Assembly (NCBI RefSeq): GCF_004359525.2
Contig: NZ_SCWC02000001.1
Coordinates: forward strand, 124,001 to 188,000
DNA length: 64,000 bases
Direction of reading: 5' to 3'
Source of the DNA: Macrococcus equipercicus
Lineage (GTDB): Bacteria; Bacillota; Bacilli; Staphylococcales; Staphylococcaceae
Shown here: piece after piece, positions 59,437 to 64,000 of the stretch
Numbering within the stretch: position 1 is the stretch's first letter
Layout of the letters: every line of letters starts with the position of its first letter
Made by a program: the position numbers and the translations under genes
The notes under the pieces: generated by a model
Told to the model about the DNA's origin: nothing
The model's input: the letters and a program-made list of their open reading frames with translations, nothing else
The model's database searches: none

Positions 59437-60568
59437 AGATGCTTTCTAAGAACTTTATCGCCTTTTCTTCTTCTTTCTCAAAAGATTGTTCTAATAGATG
59501 TGAGTAGACACTCATTGTAACGCCTATATTCTTATGTCCCAGGCGCTTGCTGATATAATGAATAGAAATACCCTCAGCAATCAAAACAGAGCAGTGTGTG
59601 TGGCGTAAAGCGTGGCAGGTGACGACCTTATCAAACTTGAAAGGTTTGTTCTCTTTCTTTAGATCATCAATATACTTTTTCAGTTCCCCGCTAGCTTCAA
59701 CTTTACTTTCACTGATTGCCTTTAATTCCTTACATGCAGCAGCCAGTGTGCCATTAATCGTGTTGTTAGATACCAGCGTACCATAATGGCTGAATACATG
59801 GCCGGTGATGTGAGTAGGACGGTTATCTATAAAGTGCTTCATTCGCTGCATGGTTGAACGGTCAACGCTTATCGTTCTATCAGATGTATCGGTTTTTGTT
59901 CCTGGAAGATGCAGCTTGTTGTGAAGAAAATTAAAATCAGATACTTTCAACTGCTGAATCTCTGAGAATCTCGCACCCGTCACCAGCGTGAGCAGCAGGA
60001 AGTGAGCCGGTAGTGTGTCCATACCCTCTAAATACAGCTTGAGAGCCTTGTACTGCTCATATTCGAGGTATTTGAGGTTAGCAGCCTTGCTTTCCTTTCC
60101 CCCCACTGTAACGGCCTTATACGTGGGATTTTTGAGTATCAGGCCATCATGTATGGCATCATCCATCACGTTACGCACTGCAGCGTTCAGCTTACGCACT
60201 GAATCAGTGGAATGTGTAGCTGCATATTCATTGAGAAACTTCTGATAGGTTGGCTTCGTGATGTCTTTCAGCAGGTCATAGGGGAATGCTGCCTTTAAAT
60301 ATTCGTGCATCTTCTCATACTTCATGAATTGTTTATGACTGACTTTATTCTCTTTATTAACGGTGATCCAGTTATAAAAGTACTCATGGAAAACGACAGT
60401 GTTATCTAAAGAAAAACCACGGTTATAATAAGCCTCCAACTCGCTGGCATGCTTGCGTGCCTCAGCCTTAGTCTTGAAGCTGCCTTTCTGTATCTTCTTA
60501 CGCTTGCCGTCAACCGTCGCATAAAAGACATAGCGCCAGGTAGTGCCACGTTTCTCGAATGATGCCAT
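59435..60568 (-). CDS. int: tyrosine-family site-specific integrase
   Basis: A 377-residue phage-type integrase. The N-terminal part (about 1-50) is an AP2-like arm-site domain, the SAM-like core-binding domain spans about 55-150, and the catalytic domain about 165-377. The catalytic residues are complete: Arg200 (TGARFSEI), His319 and Arg322 (HALRHTHCS), His345 (LGHKNIG) and Tyr355 (MSVYSHLL). A charged helical insert (about 283-310) precedes the HxxR motif. The ATG directly abuts the stop of the repressor gene with no gap. Confidence 0.95.
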   Translation of the reverse strand: MASFEKRGTTWRYVFYATVDGKRKKIQKGSFKTKAEARKHASELEAYYNRGFSLDNTVVFHEYFYNWITVNKENKVSHKQFMKYEKMHEYLKAAFPYDLLKDITKPTYQKFLNEYAATHSTDSVRKLNAAVRNVMDDAIHDGLILKNPTYKAVTVGGKESKAANLKYLEYEQYKALKLYLEGMDTLPAHFLLLTLVTGARFSEIQQLKVSDFNFLHNKLHLPGTKTDTSDRTISVDRSTMQRMKHFIDNRPTHITGHVFSHYGTLVSNNTINGTLAAACKELKAISESKVEASGELKKYIDDLKKENKPFKFDKVVTCHALRHTHCSVLIAEGISIHYISKRLGHKNIGVTMSVYSHLLEQSFEKEEEKAIKFLESI

Positions 60569-61147
60569 TTAATCAGTCCTCCTTACGCTAGGATATTGTC
60601 CTTTTAAATAATCACTGATAGATTCTTTTAAATCATCGATAACTTCTGAGAAATCTTCATCTGATATTTCAGCATCTTTATATCTCTCTAAATAATTAAA
60701 AAGAACGGTCATGAATTTTAAATCTTTATCATCAGAAGAGATAATAAAATTAAGCACAGTAGATAAATAAAATGTTTCTGAATAAGTCAAATCAGCGTTC
60801 GATAATTTAATTAATAAATTTTGAACATTTGCTTTTTGGTTAACGATATCCTTCTGAATATTTTCTTTATACTTTGAAAAAGTTTCTTTTTGTTCTTTAT
60901 ACTTCGAAAAAATTTCTTTTTGTTCTCTATCAGTTAAATCCCTCAAAATTTTATTACCAGTGGTTAAATAAACCATAGAAACATCTAGTTTTTCTGATAT
61001 TTTCTCTAAAGTACTTGAACTGGGATTTTTTCTATTGTTTTCTATGTCACTTAAATATGATCTTGAAATTTCCATATGATTAGCAAATTCTTGCTGAGTC
61101 ATCTTTTTTTCTTTTCTTATTAATTTGATGTTGTTTCCAATAGACAT
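60569..61147 (-). CDS. XRE-family element repressor (CI/Stl-like)
   Basis: A 192-residue protein with an N-terminal helix-turn-helix (about residues 5-60; MTQQEFANHMEISRSYLSDI) and a helical C-terminal part unlike LexA-type self-cleaving domains. Residues about 78-97 are a tandem duplication of a ten-residue unit (KEIFSKYKEQ / KETFSKYKEN), mirrored by a 30-bp DNA repeat. The position, divergent from a Cro-like gene and upstream of int, marks it as the main repressor. Lack of a peptidase domain suggests antirepressor rather than SOS control, as in satellites; this is inference. Confidence 0.85.
   Translation of the reverse strand: MSIGNNIKLIRKEKKMTQQEFANHMEISRSYLSDIENNRKNPSSSTLEKISEKLDVSMVYLTTGNKILRDLTDREQKEIFSKYKEQKETFSKYKENIQKDIVNQKANVQNLLIKLSNADLTYSETFYLSTVLNFIISSDDKDLKFMTVLFNYLERYKDAEISDEDFSEVIDDLKESISDYLKGQYPSVRRTD
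60863..60922. repeat. 30-bp tandem duplication inside the repressor gene
   Basis: Two adjacent 30-bp units starting at 60863 and 60893 differ at only two or three bases. The unit is a multiple of three, so the frame is kept and ten residues are duplicated in the linker after the DNA-binding domain. Confidence 0.8.
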
Positions 61148-61180
61148 GTAATCCCTCCCGATAATAATTATAACTCAAAA

Positions 61181-61193
61181 TGACGCCGATAGA
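61181..61193. promoter_or_regulatory. putative operator copy 1 (half site)
   Basis: TGACGCCGATAGA, the first 13 bases of the longer repeats at 61246 and 61470. It lies between the repressor gene and the rightward promoter, where binding could control the leftward repressor promoter. Confidence 0.55.
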
Positions 61194-61204
61194 AACATTA
61201 AGGG

Positions 61205-61232
61205 TTGATTTTATTTTCGGAACAGGTATAAT
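61205..61232 (+). promoter_or_regulatory. predicted rightward early promoter of the element
   Basis: TTGATT (61205-61210), 16-bp spacer, TATAAT (61227-61232). The repeat with the putative operator begins 13 bp after the -10, at the expected start site. A minus-strand TATAAT for the repressor lies near 61168-61173. Confidence 0.6.
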
Positions 61233-61244
61233 GAGGTTATAAAT

Positions 61245-61273
61245 ATGACGCCGATAGACGTCAAAAGGAGGTG
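61245..61273 (+). repeat. operator/SD repeat, copy 2
   Basis: The first copy of an exact 29-bp repeat. It contains TGACG-N8-CGTCA (61246-61263) followed by AAAAGGAGGTG, the ribosome-binding site of the Cro-like gene. The dyad lies just downstream of the rightward promoter. Confidence 0.85.
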
Positions 61274-61278
61274 CGATA

Positions 61279-61503
61279 ATGATGCAGCCTATCATTTCAC
61301 AAAGATTAAAAGCTGAGAGATTGAATCTCAAATTAACACAAAAACAATTTTCTGAAAAAATTGGAATATCTAGAAGTTATTATTCTGACATTGAGAATGG
61401 GAGAGCAATTCCAAGTGTGAAAGTACTTTTTTTATTAAATGATTTTATCCCTATTTTTTTAAATATTAATGACGCCGATAGACGTCAAAAGGAGGTGAAA
61501 TAA
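61279..61503 (+). CDS. small XRE-family regulator (Cro-like)
   Basis: A 74-residue protein with one helix-turn-helix (about residues 8-60; LTQKQFSEKIGISRSYYSDI), similar in its recognition helix region (ISRSYxSDIEN) to the divergent repressor. This suggests both read related operators. Strong AAAGGAGGTG lies before ATG 61279 (or ATG 61282). The last codons and the ribosome-binding site of the next gene are formed by the second 29-bp repeat. The C-terminus (NDADRRQKEVK) is therefore encoded by repeat sequence. Confidence 0.8.
   Translation: MMQPIISQRLKAERLNLKLTQKQFSEKIGISRSYYSDIENGRAIPSVKVLFLLNDFIPIFLNINDADRRQKEVK
61469..61497 (+). repeat. operator/SD repeat, copy 3
   Basis: The second exact copy of the 29-bp repeat, 224 bp after the first. 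It lies inside the 3' end of the Cro-like gene and supplies the SD of the next gene. No second promoter is obvious just upstream of it. Confidence 0.85.
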
Positions 61504-61815
61504 ATGCAAACACTGCAAGCTCAGATTCAGATTCCGCCCGAGTTCGTGCTGATCTCTAAAGTTGAGTATGAGGAACTTCTCAACAACACGCTTGATGGCA
61601 AATTTCTCAGCTTAAAAGAAGTGGCCGAGCATATCGGATGTAGCACTGCGTATCTGAAAAACGAAATACTTTATCACCCTAGATATAAAGAGGAAATTGA
61701 AAAGTGGTGTCATTTTCCAACGAGTTCTGGAGATCATTACCGTTTTCACGCAAAATCCCTTTATCAATTCTTAGATCGTGAGTCGGTCAAGTTGTTTTTG
61801 AAGAAAAAATATTAG
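61504..61815 (+). CDS. DUF771-like / excisionase-like DNA-binding protein
   Basis: A 103-residue protein. The middle (FLSLKEVAEHIGCSTAYLKN, about 37-56) reads as a winged-helix or helix-turn-helix of the MerR/excisionase kind. Overall it resembles the DUF771 proteins of staphylococcal phages, including the FVLISKVEYEELLNN opening. Excisionase is a possible role because of position after the regulators. The start follows AAGGAGGTG from the repeat by 6 bp, directly after the Cro-like stop. Confidence 0.7.
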   Translation: MQTLQAQIQIPPEFVLISKVEYEELLNNTLDGKFLSLKEVAEHIGCSTAYLKNEILYHPRYKEEIEKWCHFPTSSGDHYRFHAKSLYQFLDRESVKLFLKKKY

Positions 61816-61825
61816 GAGGGATGAC

Positions 61826-61987
61826 ATGAAGTATCTAAAGATAATCTACTACTTGATTATCAGCATCATTCTTTCCGATTACTTTACAGACGATGCTACA
61901 CATCAGATTCAATTATGTTTTTGGTTAGTATGGTTATTCGCAGCAACAGAAGTGGTTAAGCACATTAAATATGAAGTTAAAAACTAA
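61826..61987 (+). CDS. 53-residue membrane protein of the element
   Basis: ATG 61826 to TAA 61987 with AGGAGGG 5 bp upstream. The protein has a hydrophobic N-terminal helix (about 4-16) and a second, Trp-rich one (about 29-42), then a Lys-rich end. It is encoded between two genes with tight spacing (10-12 bp), which supports it as a real gene. Function is unknown. Confidence 0.6.
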   Translation: MKYLKIIYYLIISIILSDYFTDDATHQIQLCFWLVWLFAATEVVKHIKYEVKN

Positions 61988-61999
61988 GGAGAGATTGAA

Positions 62000-62341
62000 A
62001 TGAATAATAAAGACTTACATCAGTTGGACAGCGTAACAAGTGAACTAGAAGTAATCGTAGGGAAAATTGACAGACTGAAAACAGCAGTTGCCTGGCAGCA
62101 TGATGATCTCTTTGAAAATGAACGACCATTTAAAGAGGACATCGAAAAATATCAGTGGGGATATGAAGAAAGAAAAATCAACTCAGAAATGCACATTGAG
62201 TTAATGGATAAGTATTTCACAGAACTTAAAGAAGTGAGTGAAAGCTTGCAAGAATTATTCAGAAACGAATGGAACAACAAAAAAGCCGATAATCCGGACA
62301 CTTTGGCGAGCGATGGATTACCGACTAGCAACAAACAATAA
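62000..62341 (+). CDS. hypothetical helical protein of the element
   Basis: A 113-residue acidic protein, probably all helical (coiled-coil-like about residues 5-30 and 55-95), with no recognised motif. AGGAGAG lies before the ATG. It lies between a small membrane protein and the primase gene. A short overlapping frame at 62313-62420 is possible but has no good SD. Function is unknown. Confidence 0.6.
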   Translation: MNNKDLHQLDSVTSELEVIVGKIDRLKTAVAWQHDDLFENERPFKEDIEKYQWGYEERKINSEMHIELMDKYFTELKEVSESLQELFRNEWNNKKADNPDTLASDGLPTSNKQ

Positions 62342-62420
62342 GAAATTGTTCAAAGGATTATTAAAATTATCTATTTCTAATTATATCACGTTTTTAGAAC
62401 GCATGGGAGGGGTCAAATGA

Positions 62421-64000
62421 ATGGCACTAGCCACTAAAGAACAAATTTTACAACCGGTGCTGCAGAATGTGCCAGATGAACTCAAACAGTTGAATCAGTG
62501 GATATTCTGGAAAGCAGAGTGGGACGAAACAAAGCAGCAATTTAAAAAAGTGCCGTATTCAACGGAAAGCAAGAGGGCATCATCCACTAATAGTGAAAGC
62601 TGGCACAGTTTTTACCATGTGGAATCGTACTTCGATAAATCACGGTTTGATGGTATAGGGTTCGTTCTTACTAAAGACGACCCGTTCATCATACTTGATC
62701 TAGATGGTGCGTTCGACAATGAAACTGGACAGCCACGGAGTGAACTTGCTATGGAAGTGATGGAAACAACCTGGTATGAGATTTCACCGTCTGGAACAGG
62801 TATACACGCTTATTTTAAGGGTGAACTACCCGATAATATAAAAAAGAAAAACACTGAGCTTGATATCGAACTATACAGCCACAGTAGATTTATGACTTAT
62901 ACCGGTGCCAATACAGTCAATCATTCAATCTGTGACGATCAGCAGTATATCAATGAGTTGGCAGAAAAGTATTTCACTCGGAATAAGACAAGTAAAACCG
63001 ATATTGAGCCATTCAAACTGAACTTTGACAAAACTGATGAAATTGATGTTATCAAAGTGATGGCACGTAGTAAGAATGCCGATAAAATCTCTACATTAAT
63101 GAAAGGTGATTGGGAGGGACGGTATAACTCTCAGTCTGATGCAGATTTAGCACTTGTAAATCATCTGGCATTTTTCACTGGAAAAGATGCGCATGAAATG
63201 GACAGCATATTCCGTTCATCCGGCTTATACCGCGACAAGTGGGATATGGTGCATAGTGGTGATGGTTTAACGTATGGAGAAATGACAATCAAACGAGCGA
63301 TAGAGGACTGCACAACCGTTTATAGTCCACATGGTAAAGAAGTTATCAAGACTCGCAGCAATCAACAGACATTCATTCCTAAACCATATCTAATCAAGCC
63401 TAATGGCCATCTTAAGATGGAAGTTGAAAAAGGGCGCGGTGACAATAAAGAGATTGTGGAAGTGTTCATTTCTTCTAATTATCCAAGCATTCTCAAACGT
63501 TATCGCAATATCGAGACAGGCGAGATTAATTATCTTATCTCATTCAATGACGGACGAAATACCATTATCAGACCAGTTAAGACCCAGGACATCACGCAGC
63601 GAAAGGAACTAATCCAACTTGCTAGATTCGGACTCGATGTCAATGATTATAACGCAACAGAAATAATTAAGTTTATTCAAAAAGTAATGGCATGCAACCC
63701 GATGGAAACAACTGAAATGACTGAAAGAATTGGGCATATTAAAAATCATTTTGTGATACCTCACGAGGATAATGACATCGAGTTGTTCATTGAAGATGAC
63801 AGTTATAAAAATATTGTCGATGCTTTCAAACCTAAAGGCGCACTATTAAGTTACAACCAAAATGTTTGGCCGATTATCAAGGAGCAGTCAGTTGTTATGA
63901 CGATGGTATACGCAGCGTTAGCGAGTCCATTATTAAAAGAGTTCGATGTAGATCCATTCATAGTTGATAATAGTGGTAAAACGTCAACAGGTAAGACAAC
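62421..64000 (+). CDS. primase-helicase with DUF927-type ATPase (partial, runs off the window)
   Basis: An open frame from ATG 62421 (GGAGGGG 8 bp upstream) to the window end, at least 526 residues. The N-terminal part (about 10-190) looks like a primase/NrS-1-polymerase-type domain: ELKQLNQWIFWKAE, GIGFVLTKDDPFIILDLDGA with an Asp pair, and SPSGTGIHAYFKG. A second part from about 330 resembles DUF927, ending in the Walker A GKTSTGKT at the very edge. Such proteins start replication of satellites and islands. The helicase core and C-terminus are not visible. Confidence 0.8.
   Translation, partial: MALATKEQILQPVLQNVPDELKQLNQWIFWKAEWDETKQQFKKVPYSTESKRASSTNSESWHSFYHVESYFDKSRFDGIGFVLTKDDPFIILDLDGAFDNETGQPRSELAMEVMETTWYEISPSGTGIHAYFKGELPDNIKKKNTELDIELYSHSRFMTYTGANTVNHSICDDQQYINELAEKYFTRNKTSKTDIEPFKLNFDKTDEIDVIKVMARSKNADKISTLMKGDWEGRYNSQSDADLALVNHLAFFTGKDAHEMDSIFRSSGLYRDKWDMVHSGDGLTYGEMTIKRAIEDCTTVYSPHGKEVIKTRSNQQTFIPKPYLIKPNGHLKMEVEKGRGDNKEIVEVFISSNYPSILKRYRNIETGEINYLISFNDGRNTIIRPVKTQDITQRKELIQLARFGLDVNDYNATEIIKFIQKVMACNPMETTEMTERIGHIKNHFVIPHEDNDIELFIEDDSYKNIVDAFKPKGALLSYNQNVWPIIKEQSVVMTMVYAALASPLLKEFDVDPFIVDNSGKTSTGKT

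Larger units (their letters stand above)
59200..64000. mobile_element. left end of an integrative element inserted at tRNA-Arg (continues past the window)
   Basis: The segment starts at the tRNA 3' end and holds integrase, divergent repressor and Cro-like genes, small unknown genes and a primase/helicase. This is the usual leading module of phage satellites, prophages and genomic islands. Base composition becomes more AT-rich than the flanking core genes. The other end and att repeat lie outside the window, so the element type cannot be fixed. No capsid, terminase or resistance gene is visible in the part shown. Confidence 0.85.

Noticed and set aside
62238..62420. Open frame of about 60 codons overlapping the end of the 113-residue gene
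   Set aside because: It lies mostly in a shifted frame of a better-supported gene. Only the last 35 codons (from 62313) extend beyond it and there is no SD.

Overview
The window is a piece of a Staphylococcaceae chromosome of moderate G+C, most likely Macrococcus in the broad sense. From ltaS at the left to clpP at the right, gene content and order follow the staphylococcal core segment ltaS - ABC-F - recQ - OpuF-type transporter - hisC - nrdIEF - murB - pepT - gdpS - tagO - fakB1 - comFA/FC - hpf - secA - prfB - csbA - uvrBA - hprK - lgt - trxB - rapZ - yvcK - whiA - clpP. A c-type cytochrome lipoprotein and a TlpA-like thioredoxin sit between prfB and uvrB. This fits oxidase-positive Macrococcus better than Staphylococcus aureus. 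The species is an inference; no rRNA is present.

Layout. 0-4.3 kb: a small membrane protein, a PxpC-like protein, lipoteichoic acid synthase and a ZIP metal transporter. 4.4-12.1 kb: a YfmR/Uup-type ABC-F factor, RecQ, then an operon for an OpuF-type compatible-solute importer, HisC and a 5'-nucleotidase. 12.2-17.7 kb, minus strand: a lipid kinase, two tandem POT peptide transporters, and a DMT transporter coupled to queF. 17.7-21.6 kb: nrdIEF behind a promoter with NrdR boxes. 21.7-31.6 kb: mixed small operons (lipoproteins, SDR, MurB, GrpB, YtxJ, glycerate kinase-like, PepT, ThrE-type exporter pair, GdpS, YitT). 31.9-37.1 kb: tagO, yigZ, fakB1, comFA/comFC, hpf. 37.3-43.5 kb: secA, frameshifted prfB, cytochrome c, a CHAP protein with a WalR-type box, TlpA, an HD hydrolase and CsbA. 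43.6-56.1 kb: uvrBA, hprK-lgt-acetyltransferase-TPR, trxB, rapZ-yvcK-whiA. 56.2-58.4 kb: a minus-strand alkaline phosphatase with four 11-bp-spaced PhoP/WalR-like repeats, plus a His-rich lipoprotein, placed between whiA and clpP. 58.4-59.1 kb: clpP with a perfect CtsR operator.

From tRNA-Arg(CCG) at 59.2 kb to the right edge lies one end of an integrative element (phage satellite, island or prophage). It has a tyrosine integrase running towards the tRNA, a divergent repressor/Cro-like pair, a DUF771-like protein, two small unknown proteins and the start of a primase/DUF927-type helicase cut by the window end. A 29-bp exact repeat containing both the putative operator and the Shine-Dalgarno sequence precedes the first two rightward genes. 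This is the least explained regulatory structure in the window.

Many starts were placed by ribosome-binding site rather than by the longest reading frame (for example nrdI, tagO, fakB1, comFA, rapZ, gdpS, yitT). Almost every convergent gene pair shares a bidirectional hairpin terminator. No rRNA, CRISPR array, insertion sequence or replication origin was seen. All family assignments come from reading motifs; no database search was run.
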